A stretch of DNA of 64,000 bases from Hydra vulgaris. Lineage: Eukaryota; Cnidaria; Hydrozoa; Anthoathecata; Hydridae. Position numbers and translations under genes: made by a program. Positions within the stretch are counted from its first letter, which is position 1, and each line of letters begins with the position of its first letter. The stretch lies in NCBI RefSeq assembly GCF_038396675.1, contig NC_088921.1, positions 68,026,001 through 68,090,000 on the forward strand, given 5' to 3'. The notes beneath the pieces were generated by a model, which saw only the letters and a list, made by a program, of their open reading frames with translations, searched no databases and was not told where the DNA came from. Positions 1 through 12,091 of this stretch are shown here, piece after piece.

Positions 1-263
1 TTCTATAAATATTATAGAGATCCAGTATTTTAGCTTTAACTTTGTCTTTGCGTTGTATTGGAATTCCAGCTTTATCCCATTGATTTTGAATTTCCACTAC
101 AACTTTTTCAGCTATAGCACCGTTACAACTGACATGTTTGGTTTGTTTCATTGGCCCATCCTTCAAAAAGAAAAAGAAACGCAGCACATCTCCTTTCGAA
201 GAAATTCTTGTTGGTAGTAATTCAGTTAATGGTTTTCCTAATAACCAGATGTCAATATCTTTC
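1..263 (-). CDS. Partial exon of a transposase-like gene, cut by the window edge
   Basis: The minus strand is open for all 87 codons from a splice-acceptor-like CTCAG (ending at 264) to the window edge, with one leading base, so the exon would start in mid-codon. Readable motifs in order are DIWLLGKPLTELLP, GDVLRFFFFLKDG and EIQNQWDKAGIP. The last one (acidic residue, Trp, then a Pro about six residues on) resembles EIELIWRKLNIP near 44710 in the gene carried by the 41-50 kb element, so I infer an N-terminal exon of the same kind of mobile-element protein. There is no start codon and no catalytic residue in view. Base use is less AT-skewed than its flanks, as expected for coding DNA. Function is not established; a host gene exon remains possible. 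Confidence 0.45.
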
Positions 264-2269
264 CTGAGGCAGGCCTATTCATGATCGTTTTTAACAGTTT
301 CTTTAAAACTAATGATTCCGTATTATAGTGTAATATATACACTATACAGCGCTACAAAATTTCACATAATATATTTTAATCAAATCTGTTTGTCATATAT
401 TTTGTTGAAAAATTTTAAAACAAACAAAATATTTTTCAAATAAACAATGCAGTCTGCTTCTGTCTGATGAGTAATTCTTGTTTATCTTCTTTCATTAAAT
501 TTTTTTCCTAAAAAAAAATTTAGATAAAGTTTAGAAAAATATTTAGATTAGTTTAGAAAAAGGACTAACATAACTTTTAATAAGAAAGTTCAGGCAGCAG
601 GTGGCAAGGCTTAAACATGACTAAACAACTTGATATTTTGTATTTTATCACAAAATAGATGAACGAATGGGAAAATTGCCAGGGAGCAAGATTCTGAGAG
701 AATTTTTTTTTCACCATGCATCTCTAGAGCGCCCTAATGTACATTGGCCGGACCTGATTTCATCGCATTACGCCAAAACCATGATTAACCGAAGTGTCAA
801 CCATCGAAGACATTTGGGCTATTTTGAATAAAAAAAATCTTTGAGGGTGACTGGAAAGCAAAAGTTGTGAAGCAATTTTAAACCAGAATAAAACTTTGTC
901 TGAAAAACATTGATTTTAAAGTTGTATTTTAACTTTTTTGATCAACTCATCTTAAAGTTGCCCGAGTCCAAAGAAACAGACTGGGCGAAGACAAACATAA
1001 TTAAAATAAATAACTTATAACTCTGTTTAATGATATTTTTATTTAATCTCTACCTTAAAAATTATGAGAGTAATTGCCCTTGAAAGTTCGGATTTTTAAT
1101 AACCACCCGTTACTTGAAGTAATGAATTCTTTGAATAATATATATTTTATTGGAAAAGGTCTCACACAATATATTATTAAATCTCTTTTTTTTGCTTACA
1201 GAAGAATTGATTGATAAGTGATGTCGAAAATATGAATACTTTTTTATATGCGACTTTATTAATTTTACAATCCAATTTTTCATTAATTCTGTTGAATTAT
1301 TCTTTTTTTAAATTATTTACTTCAATCTAAATCATTTCTTTGTCTCAATACTTTAATTCTTCCTATAGGCAAATGATCGTTTTTGTTCTGGAAGTGCCTT
1401 TGTGTAGAAAATATGTTGAATTATTTTTCTAATATTATCATTTAATTTTCTTCATCCATTTTTTAAGAACTTGCCAAATTTCATAAAAACGTTTTCATAC
1501 TTTCATGCTCTATTTTCTCACGAGGTACCTAATCTTCTTTTGTCGTTTTATTGACTTATAAATTAAAAATAAAACAATAAAGTTCTATATCGAAATTACC
1601 GATGAACTTTAATTTTCATTGTTGATCACAATTGTGCATTTTGAATAGAGCAGTCAAATAGTCATCCGTAACACGACTTCGAAAAATAACTAGCCGAATT
1701 AGGTCATCGAGGAAGACAGAAAAAATTTTAATAAAAGGAAAACTGCAGAAATATATAGTGCACATTCTTTGATACGGTTTGCTGCATTATCCTTTAATTT
1801 TTGGAAAAATCTTCCTAGCTCTAATGTTACTACTAATGACAGATTACAGACGAAAACTTCTTATATGCATGTTTAACATACATAACCTGGGAACTAATAA
1901 AGTTTACTTTTTGTCCTGGTAGTAAAAGAGTGTTTCAGTGAAGTAGTGCTGCGTTACTTCACAAAAACCCTATTTACAGAAGTCGCTTACCTTTAGCTCT
2001 TTTGTAATTCTTTTAATAGACAAAATAAAAATTGAAATGTGTAGCAATCTTTACTACATAGATCCACCAGAAAAAAGACGTTCTTAAACGTTCTTAAATG
2101 TTTCTTAAATTAATATTCATATAACTTCAATTAAAAAGCAACAAACAGCTGCAACATGCAACATTAAGAAAAACACATCAAAACTTTATTTGTTACTTTA
2201 TCTCCAATTCAAACTAAGACACTTCGAGAAATTCTAATTTTATGAGCCAAAAAGGCTTGCTCTCAGACA
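264..2269. other. AT-rich stretch without a recognisable gene
   Basis: I see no supported gene. The only coding-like patch is a 54-codon plus-strand ORF from ATG at 667 to TAA at 831, containing SSHYAKTMINRSVNHRRHLG. Its composition looks like protein, and it may be a remnant of a mobile-element ORF, but I do not recognise it. The rest is A/T runs. Confidence 0.4.
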
Positions 2270-3773
2270 AAATCGTTGTTGTTAACAACTTTAATGCTCA
2301 TCACCCTAAATAGCTTGGCACTAGTGTCAGTGAATCTGAAGACGTTAAGGCCTACAACTTTTGCCTTTCTCAATCTCTAACAAAAACACTCAACTTTCCA
2401 ACTTGCTTTTCAGACAATCTGAATCATTTATCTTCTTTACTCGACTTATGTCTTGTTCTGATCCTAGTCAGTGCTTGGTTGAATCTCTCTAAAACTATTA
2501 TCTCATTCTGCTTCATCATCAGAATTCACCTATTATCGCAGCTTTTACAACTACTTTAAAGCTGACTGGGACTCTTTCCATAATTTTCTTTTTAATTCCC
2601 CTTTGGTAGAAATCTTTCGTCATCCTGCTGATAAATGTGCTTCTCATCAACATCATCTCTTGATTCCACTAGTCTCGTTTTACCTGATATATCTAATAAC
2701 TTACCTTCTGATCATCAATATAGATTTTGATCTATTTGTTCTACTGATGATATTTTAACGGTAATAACCGATAGGTTTATTGTGCACTAGATAGATGTGT
2801 AGAGACTAAGGCTATCGCTCTCAACATTTCTAAAGCCTTTTATAAAGTTTGCATGTTGTTCTTCTCCATAAGCTTCTTTCTTACAGTGTCTCATGTAACA
2901 TCTGTAAGGTTATTGAATCCTTCCTTACCAATCGTAGTATAAAATTTGTCCTCGATGGACAACACTCTTCTTCATATTCTGTAATTTCAGGGGTTTTCCA
3001 AGGTACTATCCTTGGTCCTACACTACTTTTTAATTTACATTAACAATCTCTCAGAAATTCTAACATTTAAGGTGACATTGTTCGTTGATGATAATACCAT
3101 TTATTCTTATCTTAATAAGAGGCCAACACTATCTGATTGTTTGGAGCGGACATTTAAGCTTGAAAATAATCTCAATTCTGCTACAGCATGGGGCTCTCAG
3201 TGGCTGGTAAACTTTAACTCAGATAAAAAGTAGCATCTGCTAAGATTGCATCTCTTTATCTTGCTTGCCACTTTCTCACTCAAGGTTCTGTTCTTTATCT
3301 CTATCTATTTCAAATACGTCCTTGTACAAAGTACAAAAACGTATTGTAAATGTAGTTGGACTTGCTCTAGCAACCAACCTCTAACCATTATTACATCATC
3401 GTAATGTTGCTTTTCATTCTCTTTTCTATAAATACTTTGATGGGTACTGTTTGAAAGAGCTTGCGTCTCTTGTTCCACTATTAAAATTAATTCTCGTGTT
3501 ACTTGTCATTCAAATTAATCTTCTCATCCTTTTACTGTAACTGTTCATAAGTGCTCCAAAAATTCTTATTCGTCTAGTTTTTTTCCTCTAAAATCAGTTC
3601 TTTGGAATTTGCTCCGTTCATTTTTGTTTTCCTGATTAATATAATTTGCAATTTAAGTTGCCTGTTAACTGTTGTCTTGCTCTATAAGCTTCGTTTTATC
3701 TCTTCTAGTAACTTCCAATTCTAATAGTCGCTGCTTGCAGCCTTGTTGGAAGTGAAGATGTTGAGAGAAAAAA
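2270..3773 (+). pseudogene. Decayed, internally deleted copy of the CR1/jockey-type LINE at 45808-48973
   Basis: The DNA aligns by eye along its length with the intact LINE at 45.8-49.0 kb. The block near 2277-2345 matches the endonuclease segment around 46450, 2840-3230 matches the reverse-transcriptase core around 47820-48200, and the end (3710-3765) matches the 3' UTR with its GCTGCTTGCAGC hairpin. Several internal blocks are missing, for example between the DNA equivalents of 46858 and 47267, 47325 and 47665, and 48198 and 48358. Frames are broken: two short open pieces (2849-3043 and 3012-3233) carry the remains of the SGVPQGS and FADD motifs, the latter now read as FVDD. It cannot encode a working reverse transcriptase. 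The short A-rich run after 3766 is what is left of a poly(A) tail. Divergence suggests an older insertion than the 46-kb copy. Confidence 0.9.
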
Positions 3774-4000
3774 ATTTCGTTTGTTAACGTTTCATGGGGT
3801 GAGCAACAAGGTTGTTGAAGAAGCCGAAGCGTACTTAGCAGTTGTTAATAATTTAACAATGAAAGCACAACTTTTTGAAGTAGTAGCCTCTACCAGGACC
3901 CGGCCAATTATAAAGTAGAATTATTAGCTTTTAAGTAATTGGAATGGACAATGTTTTGTTCAAACCGTTGGTAGATATGTTGAAGTTCTGAGATTTCAAT

Positions 4001-4056
4001 TTGATGCGTTGATGAAACTTAAATGCGATAGCAATTAAGTTTCATCAACGCATCAA
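4001..4056. repeat. Perfect 22-bp inverted repeat (hairpin)
   Basis: Arms 4001-4022 and 4035-4056 (core GATGCGTTGATGAAACTT) are exact reverse complements around a 12-nt loop. It abuts the SINE-like sequence that follows. Origin unknown. Confidence 0.85.
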
Positions 4057-4190
4057 GAAGTTCCGAATTCGAACGCAAGCAAGAAGTTCCGAATTCGATT
4101 CCCACCACGTCCCTGGTAGTACTGCGCTTTTTTCTCCGCGCAGCGGCCTTGTTTCTCAAGATTAGTGTTTTGGAGAGTTGAGAGTTTTTT
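4054..4190 (+). repeat. Possible tRNA-derived SINE fragment with a duplicated segment
   Basis: The 19-mer CAAGAAGTTCCGAATTCGA occurs twice (4054-4072 and 4080-4098). The second copy runs into CCGAATTCGATTCCC, which resembles a Pol III B box, followed by a GC-richer segment (4105-4150) containing CCGCGCAGCGG, unusual in this AT-rich DNA. No convincing A box or poly(A) tail is visible, so this may be only the 3' part of a SINE or an unrelated repeat. Confidence 0.3.
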
Positions 4191-4605
4191 TTGCATTTAC
4201 CAAATAAGAAACTAAAACAAACAAGAAATTGTTTTGTCTACAAGTTACATTGAGAATTGATGTAACTGCCTATTACAGACGTAATTTAATGTGTTGGAAA
4301 GCAACAAGTTCAATCGAAATAAAATCTCAAACGCTATCTTCAAAGATAAAAATAAAGCAATAGAATAGTTTTTAAACAAAAGAAAACACTTACACAAGAA
4401 GCAGTAACTGTTGCAAACACTAAAAATGTCAAAAATATATATAAAAAAGTACAACTAATTTATATTCTTTTATACAATAGTTTTAAAAACAATTTCGGTC
4501 AAATTAATTGCGTCCGATCTTTATAAATGTGGATACATGATACTGAAAGTGCCATCGTTTGTAAATCAATTATAAATCACAAAACGTACTAGGTGTTTCT
4601 ACAAA
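4191..4605. other. AT-rich spacer
   Basis: No gene or repeat that I can support. A minus-strand open stretch near 4245-4454 is low-complexity and hydrophobic. Confidence 0.4.
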
Positions 4606-5726
4606 ATGGGTCGAAAAAATTCTTTTGGTGCTCAAAACTGTGCTGACGCTGTTAAAAAATCAGCAGAAGAAACAAAAATTGAAAGACTTTGGAGGATATA
4701 GAATTTATAACCATAACAGAGAAAAAACAAAATGCTTTATTTTCGAAGACTCAATTAAGCCCTCCAGTAGGTTAGCTGTTTTACTTTTGTATCATATTGT
4801 TTTACATATTATTCAACAACTTCTGGTATTATTATTTTTGTTGTTATTGCTAACTTTTTTCCTTAAAGATACCTAAATAATGACCATGACTGCCTATCAC
4901 TCCATAAGGGCTAAAATGATCTAATGAGCATCCTTCTCTTCCAAGCTCACCTGATTCACTCAATATTTGTGATTCAGTGGACCGTGGGTCAGCAGAGACA
5001 TCAAACAATTCACCTGAGCTAAATGGATTTCAAAGTAAGTCATCAGAATCAGACGGAAAAATCTTCTCCAACAACAATGAATATGGCTCAAACTGACCTG
5101 TTAAAGGTAAATTCTGTCCCCTCTATCTGGCCAGTTGTTTTGAGCCAAGATGCAATCATTTTAAATGGACCACTTTCTTATTCTTTAAAGCAACGAGATT
5201 ATCCCCATGATTTTAAAAATAATTTTTCCTTTATACGTGTTTTATAAATCCTTGTCTAATAAGGAAACAACACAGGCCTGCAATGGTTTTCCTCTTTAAA
5301 ATCTGAGTAACGTTTTTTATAGTTTCTGATGTGCTGATTACGAGAAAAATAATAAAAAAAATCCATCACGTCAGGATTTTTTGATATGGAGATTTTGCTT
5401 TAAAATGTTTGAGCGCCTACCTTTTGAAATGTCTAAAACGTTATTAATTTACTTCAGCTCAATTTTTATTTCATATAATTAGTGTAAGGGAACATAGAAA
5501 TTAACGCCAATTAGTAATTTGTTAATGACTACATAATAAGTATTAGTAATTCGCATTAAACATGTCAAAAACGGGTCATTTTGGCTTAATTTAGTAATGA
5601 GCTCATTATTACATAATGATTTGGTAATATTAACTAATTGTTGTGAATATTATTAAAAAAGGGTGTAATTAAGATAAACCAAAGGATTTTTGTATAAGTA
5701 CCCGCACTGATTTTGAAATTTAACAG

Positions 5727-7423
5727 TTGAAGTGCGCATTTTGCAATATAAACTTTAAAATGGCATCGCGAAGTTGTTTAAACTCTCCTAATTGTTTCTT
5801 TTATATTTGCGGGAAATTTATGGTGATAAAACAACGAAACAGTATTACAGACTTTGTAAAAAATATTTATAAAAGTTATTTTGGACTCGTTTTAAGTAAC
5901 CAAGACAAAACTTGGGCACCTCATAAAATTTGTACGACTTGTTTATTAGAACTTCGCAAGTGGTCAAAAGGACAGAAAAATAGCTTCAAAATTGTTTCGC
6001 CTGTGCTATGGAGAGAGCCTAACGACCATGTTAAAGATTGCTACTTTTGTTGTTGTGACATAACTGGATACAATTCATAAAATAAAAGGGACATAAACTA
6101 TCCAAACGTGTCATCAGTTACGCCTTCAATATTTGGCGATTCAAAAATGGTGCAACCCCCGGTTCCAGCTCTACAAATTGAAAATTCTGACTATGATATA
6201 GAGGAAGAGGATGTACACCAATCTGATCCTGAATTTCATGGAGATTTTGACGCTTGTCAGCTCTTTTCACAGTCACATTTAAACGACTTGATAAGAGATT
6301 TGAATCTTCCCAAAGATGCAGCGGAACTCCTCGGATCACCATTAAAAGAAAGAAATATGCTGGCACCTGGTACTTCATTTTCATGGTACCGTCACAGAGA
6401 AAAAGATTTTCTTCCATTCTTCACTGAAGATGAAGATTTAGTGTTCTGTAAAGATATTTCAGGCTTGACGAAAATGTACGACATTGAATACGATCCTAAC
6501 GAGTGGAGATTGTTTATTGACTCCTCAAAAAGAAGTTTGAAAGCAGTTCTTCTGCATAATGGGAATACATATGCCTTGTTACCTGTTGCACATTCTGTCC
6601 ATTTAAAGGAATGTTATGAAAATTTGGAAAAGCTTTTGACTAATATAGCTTATGAGCAACACGGTTGGATGTTATACAAAAAGGCCAACAAGGTGGTTAT
6701 ACAAAATACCCGTGCTTTCTTTGCGAGTGGGATAGCCGGGATAAACAACATCATTGAACCAAAAAGGAATGGACTCCAAGAACTGAACTAACCCTAGGAT
6801 TCAAAAACGTACTTAAACAGAGTTTGGTTCCCAGAGAAAAAGTTTTACTGCCACCATTGCACATCAAATTGGGTATAATGAAGCAATTTGTGAAGGCTTT
6901 AAATAAAGAGGGGGAAGACTTCAAATATCTGCATTCAGTTTTTTCATCTTTATCAGAAGCTAAGATAAAAGAAGGAATTTTTGTCGGCCCTGATATTAGG
7001 AAGTTAATGTCGGATGAAAAGTTTGATGAAAAACTTAATGATATGGAGTTGCAAGCATGGCAGTCACTTAAGGAAGTGGTGACAAAATTTTTGGGGAACA
7101 ATAAAAGCTCCGACTATAAAGAAATAGTGGCCAAAATGATTTCCAATTTGGGTGTAATGGGTTGTAATATGAGCATTAAACTTCATTTCTTAAATTCTCA
7201 TATTGATTACTTCCCAGAAAATCTAGGAGCCGTTAGCGAAGAACAAGGCGAAAGATTTCACCAAGATTTGAAAGAGCTTGAAGTCCGGTATCAAGGAAGA
7301 TGGAATACCAACATGATGGCGGACTATTGTTGGTTATTAAAGCGCGACGATCCAAACCGGAAATTTAAGCGAAAATCGCACAACCGAAGCTTCCAGGAGA
7401 AAAGGATCAGGTTCCACAAATGA
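5727..7423 (+). pseudogene. Decayed mobile-element-type gene with N-terminal zinc-binding motifs, nested in the hAT remnant
   Basis: A single ancestral frame can be followed for about 560 codons. It starts KCAFCNINF (the codon where ATG is expected is TTG at 5727), continues through Cys pairs (CTTC, CYFCCC), LFIDSSKRSLKAVLLHNG, YTKYPCFLCEWDSR, LPPHIKLG-like PPLHIKLGIMKQFVKAL, HFLNSHIDYFPENLG, EEQGERFHQDLKELE and MMADYCWLL, and ends at TGA 7421-7423. Breaks are TAA at 6078-6080, a frameshift near 6680 and TGA at 6755-6757. I know this as a multicopy family of uncharacterised proteins in cnidarians and arthropods. The DSSKRS, HxHFLxSH and GERFHQ motifs suggest an RNase H-like transposase fold, which is an inference. 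The location inside a hAT gene and multicopy nature argue for a transposon origin. Element ends were not found. Confidence 0.7.
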
Positions 7424-7959
7424 AATTTAAATGTTATTTAGACTAGTGTTAAGTTGTTATTATATTTTAGTTGTTTTTTAAGTTAAAAATAATGTTCTGT
7501 TTTAAATATATATATTTTTATGTGAAATCTTCTGTTTTTTTGCTATTTTCTATCTGTGCCTTTTTTGAAAAATCTGGAGGTGATAGAGAAAAACTAAGTA
7601 CATATTCGAAATCAGCGCACCAAAATACCCTAGAATCAGCTATCAAATTCCAGAGAGGAAGTTATGACTCTCATTTTGCAGGCCTGTGCAATAGAAAGAA
7701 ATTTTTTGGCTCGGAGCTTGACCACCAAGGCTCTCTATTAATTCCCTTGGTCTTTCTTGAACTCGGAAACAATATTTAAATACGAGGAGTTCATTTTTTT
7801 GGAACAAAGGAACCAGGGTTCAGCAAGGTAAACTCATAGGCTGTGTGAAGCTGTATCAATCCAGCCCATCGCATCAAAGTTCTGCATGGATTAGAAGGAG
7901 ACATCAGTTTGTCTTACTGGTTCCATTATTATCATGTTTGTAGGTAAAACAACATAAGA
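7424..7959. other. Spacer between nested pseudogene and hAT core
   Basis: Probably contains the right flank of the inserted 5727-7423 element. An open stretch at 7471-7779 (plus) is not recognisable and starts without good context. I could not identify terminal repeats or a target duplication. Confidence 0.4.
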
Positions 7960-8449
7960 TTATGAGAAAGAAAATGGAAAGTTTTGTGCCATTATGCGGA
8001 TTATTGGTAATCTCAATCCGGTATTTGCATCCCACTTGGAAGATGTAAACCGCCATAAACAAGAGGGTTCTAGTATGAATGCTTATTTTCTCTCTCCATT
8101 GTTTCAAAATGAGTTTATAAGACAATGTATTGGTATCATCCTTAGTGCAGATGTTGAAGAAACGCAAGATGTTATCTACTTCACCATCAAAGTCAACGGT
8201 ACCCTCAACGTATCTCACACTGAGCAGATAACGCTTGCTATTTTTTTTCTCTATGAAATAGAAATTAATTGCTAACAAATCAAAAAAATTTCTTGTGTGT
8301 TGAAGATTTTGAAAGAAGAAAGAATTTGATATAGCCATGCTTATCACTAATGTGATCGCCTTGCTAGGTTTGGACCTCCAAAACTGTCGCAGCTAGGGGT
8401 ACAATAATAGATTCAATAAGTCAGGTGCTTTCAAAAAAGATCAAGTTTT

Positions 8450-8912
8450 ACAAAGACAAAATCAATCGGAGGCTATTGGCTTTTGGTAAATAGTTTTTTA
8501 TTGTCAATACATGAGCTCCGTCTTGTCATTAAAAATCTATTTAGTGAAATTCTTGTCAATTTAATGATGGCCCTCCATCGGGTAGAACTTTCACTAAAAA
8601 ATACGTACAAAGATTCAACATTTCTTAAAGATGTTTTGATCTTAATGGAAGATCAAAATATGGAAGATCATGATATGAAAATGTAAAACTGTGTGAATAC
8701 CACATGCACGCGGTGTGCACGCAATTTTACATTTTCGGAATTAACGAAGTTGTAGCAACCAATAAGCTCCATATTGGCAAGATATTTTATTACAAAATCT
8801 TTTATTGTATTTTCTTTCTTCTATTTAGATTTTTATTTTTTTATTTATAAAAACTGTAAAATGAATTATTAAAAAGTTGTAATAAAGAACAAAAAAAAAA
8901 AAAAAAAAAAAA
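8450..8912 (+). repeat. Probable poly(A)-tailed retroposed segment inside the hAT remnant
   Basis: AATAAA at 8881-8886 is followed four bases later by an uninterrupted run of 22 A (8891-8912), the layout of a reverse-transcribed mRNA 3' end. The upstream DNA (about 8450-8880, including a 67-codon open stretch at 8483-8686) does not resemble the hAT protein that resumes near 9180. The left boundary and target duplication are not clear, and a chance A-run next to AATAAA in AT-rich DNA is the alternative. Confidence 0.35.
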
Positions 8913-9785
8913 TTTTCATTTCTTTTCTCACTCGCGTGTGTTGTTTTACCTACAAACAAGATTAATCATCATAATTTATTAATTAAAATAATTAAACAAA
9001 TGCTTAAATTAATATTTTCTATATAACTTTATAGCTTTTCTATCCAAAATTTCACAAATAGTTGTTCTCCATTTAGCTGACTCAGATTTGATTCGTTTTT
9101 GAGGCTCTAAACATATATCAGTAGAGCCGTCTTCAACAATTTGAAGTCATTACCATCGATGATAAGTTACTTTTAATTTAACGGTTGCTGGAATTTGTTA
9201 AACGGATGAGGAGCTCTTGGTCGCAGATTTTTCATAAGGCTGTAGCTGTGGCTAGATCTCTTGGATTTGAAATTGAACTCGCTTTGCTTAATGAGGCATT
9301 AAACGCCCATTTCCACGACAGCCACAAGAAAGAATTCATTCTAGATTTGAGGCATAGAGAATGATTGACGGTTCTCATTTTTCTGGTTGCATAACGATGA
9401 GCTTTCCACACAAAAAAAATGTACTCTTAAACTTGCTAGGCTTTATCCAAGAGATATGAAGAGAATCTCATTGAAAAAGTTTGCCGCTTTAAAATTTTCC
9501 ACAAAACACTTTTCAAAAAAGAAAATTCACTGCAATTAAACTCAATAAAGCCTTTAAGAAAAAACTTGAATGCTTTTTCCTGTATGTTTGCATCATGCCC
9601 CGGTTTTTCAATTTACTGAAAAGTCGTTCAGTAAATTGACGATTGTAAAAAACTTTCTCTATTTGACCATGGGATTGGATTGTTTTACTGAACATTGTAT
9701 TGTTTTAACTGAAGAAAATTTGGCAAAAAAGGTGATCTTCAACGATGTCATTTATATATTATTTAATATTAGTTTTGATTAATGA

Positions 9786-11560
9786 ATCGTTTCCTAATCC
9801 AGAGAATTCAAACTAAGGCAAAACAACAAGTGCTATATTGAATGCAATATAGACCACATGTTGCACAAAATGAATGAAACAAACTTTCAGTGACTATTGA
9901 GTTGTCCATCATAATTAAGGTGCGAGTTTACAATCAATCATTGGCACAACAATGAGTGTTGGACTGCATGCAAAGAGCATGATCAAGAACCATGTTATGT
10001 CCCAGTAAATTACTCTACCACAAACAGTAATTGGCGCAACTTCGGTTAACATGTTCAAAATCGGCTGGATGTCAGTAAAATAAGTAAAAGAAAAGAATGT
10101 AAGTTAATGTATTTTTAATTTGTTCTTAAGATACTTTTGTGACAGATTTGTACAAGTCTCGAAAACCAACAGTAAAGAGGTGAGGTAGCACATCTCTGAT
10201 AATTTGTAAACATAAATAGTAAACATTTTTTATTCTTTCAAAATTTGAAACTAAACTATATTGTTGCATAAGAAACTGGATAATTACGGAAAAAATAAAT
10301 AAAACAAAAGAAAAAAATAACAGGGTAAAAAGAAGAAAAATCAATATTTTTTTTGTTTGAATTCCTAAAACGTTTAAGTTAAAAATTATTTTTTGTATTC
10401 TTTCACTTCACTATTGTGGTTAACCTCCTTCATTTTTTAAAGAGACATATACCACTTCCGAAATACGCCTTAAATAAAAATCAGTTCATACAAAAATTTT
10501 CAAGACAAAAAAATTCACCACAGAAAAATAGCACAGCAAAAGCTCAACAATTACAACAACAAAAAGTTGACTATTTTAAGAAGGTACATATAGCAAAATA
10601 AAACTAACATAGAACTTTTTATTTATAAAATATTTTAAATATATATTTTTTTTATAAAAACATCTACCTGCCTGGTTAGTGTGGGATGAATATACCTCCC
10701 TGGTTAGTGTGGGATGAACATTCTTAAAGATGAACATGTTGTTAAGAATAAGAATATTTTTAGGGATGAATTCAATACAAAACTTTTTTTAATGATAATA
10801 AATAAAGTTTTTATGACATACATTCATTATTTGTTGCAAACCACACCCAAACTAACTAAATATTAAAAAAAAATGGTAAAAAAAAAAAATGGTATAATGG
10901 CGTAAATATTAAATTTCCATTTTATATATTGTTTACAAACTTAAAACAATCATTTTAAATTTATAGATAAGTAAAACATCACAACCTTAAAACAACCTTT
11001 TAATATAAAGGGATTGTGATCTATGACTTTATCGTTTTACTACTGATTGTTACAGATATTTGATATCATTGTACGAAGTAAACAACATTAAAACAGTTGT
11101 TTCTCAAATTAACAACATTAAACTAAAAAATTTTATATAAAATATTAGTTTTTTATTTTTTGTTCATACTTTTATTATGCGGCAAATTCAAATACTCAGA
11201 CTTTAAAATAATTTACTTTTTTAATACTAATTCTACTAGCACTAACAAAACCTCATGTTTAATTTACATACTCCTTAACAAGCATCTCTATTAACAACAA
11301 TAATTATTTCCATCTCTGCGCATGTTTCATGATTAAATAATGATTAATGGTAAAAGTTGTTAAAGATTTGTCTCTCATTTAGTTTATTTTTGGATCTACA
11401 GCAATTATAAATAGTTAAGTAATTATTATAAGACTGCAAGGTTGCTTAATTTTTTTTCAAAAATTTTTTTTTAAGGATATAAAGTTTTAGCCTAAAAAGA
11501 TACAAGTATTATATTTAGTGCAAACCAGTATTGGGTTTGGGCGGAATTAAAAAGTAGCTT
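9786..11560. other. AT-rich region with one small tandem duplication
   Basis: No supported gene. At about 10670-10730 the string CCTGGTTAGTGTGGGATGAA occurs twice in tandem with a period of roughly 28 bp. Open stretches at 10126-10344 (minus) and 10416-10601 (plus) are low-complexity. Confidence 0.45.
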
Positions 11561-12091
11561 GCTAAAGGCAGGGCCGGCGCCAGCATTTTTTGGTCTTTGA
11601 GATAGCTAACTTCCAGACATGGAACAAACTCCAAACATTTATATGTTTATACTTATGTCAAATAAAAATGGTTTGCAAAAAATTGCGATGATTGGAGCTT
11701 GGGAACAAAAAAGCCCCAAGTTTTTTGCCTAGTCTGCCCCAAACGTGAGAGCAACAAGTCGATGAAATATTTTTTCCACTATTTTTAACTAGACTTATAT
11801 TCATCGATAAATTTTAAGTTTCATAGTAAAATAGTTTAGCATTCAAAAATTATGACCATAGAAAGTTTAAACCCCCCTCAGTTTGAGGGGGTTGCAAGTT
11901 TTGAATGTTCATAATTTTTGAACGCTAAGAGATAATACTATGAAACTAGTAGACTATGAAGTCTAGTTGAAAATAGTACAAAAAAATTTTTTCATCAACT
12001 TGTTGCTCTCACGTTTGGGGCAGGCTAGGCAAAAAATTTGAGGCTTTTTTGTCAAAAACCAAAAAATGCTGGCGCCGGGCCTGGCTAAAGG
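11561..12091. mobile_element. Fold-back hAT-type MITE with 8-bp target duplication
   Basis: The element spans 11569-12083. Its ends are inverted repeats starting CAGGGCCGGCGCCAGCATTT on the left and, reverse-complemented, CAGGCCCGGCGCCAGCATTT on the right. The direct repeat GCTAAAGG flanks it at 11561-11568 and 12084-12091. An 8-bp duplication and CAGG termini are hAT hallmarks. The two halves remain complementary almost to the centre (near 11872-11895, a short hairpin of CCCCCCTC against GAGGGGG), so the whole 515 bp could fold back. It has no coding capacity and would depend on a transposase in trans. Confidence 0.9.

Larger units (their letters stand above)
4606..9782 (+). pseudogene. Decayed hAT-superfamily transposase (TTF/ZMYM1-like), split by later insertions
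   Basis: Pieces of one plus-strand hAT transposase lie in the expected order, in several frames. ATG at 4606 begins MGRKNSFGAQ. A TTF-type zinc-finger lead-in follows at about 5107-5240 (VPSIWPVVLSQDAII, then NGPLSYSLKQRDYPHDF). The DDE core start lies at 7960-8275, with GNLNPVFASHLED, QNEFIRQCIG and NVSHTEQIT, where NVSH stands where the family has the catalytic Asp motif DVSH. A downstream piece (8340-8410) reads IALLGLDLQNCR; 9180-9330 has FHKAVAVARSLGFEIEL; the C-terminal dimerisation domain (9612-9760) includes EKSFSKLTIVKNFL. Stops and frame changes occur throughout. The 5727-7423 gene sits between the zinc finger and the DDE core, so it inserted later. Family assignment rests on motif order; the N-terminal part is the weakest. 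Confidence 0.65.
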
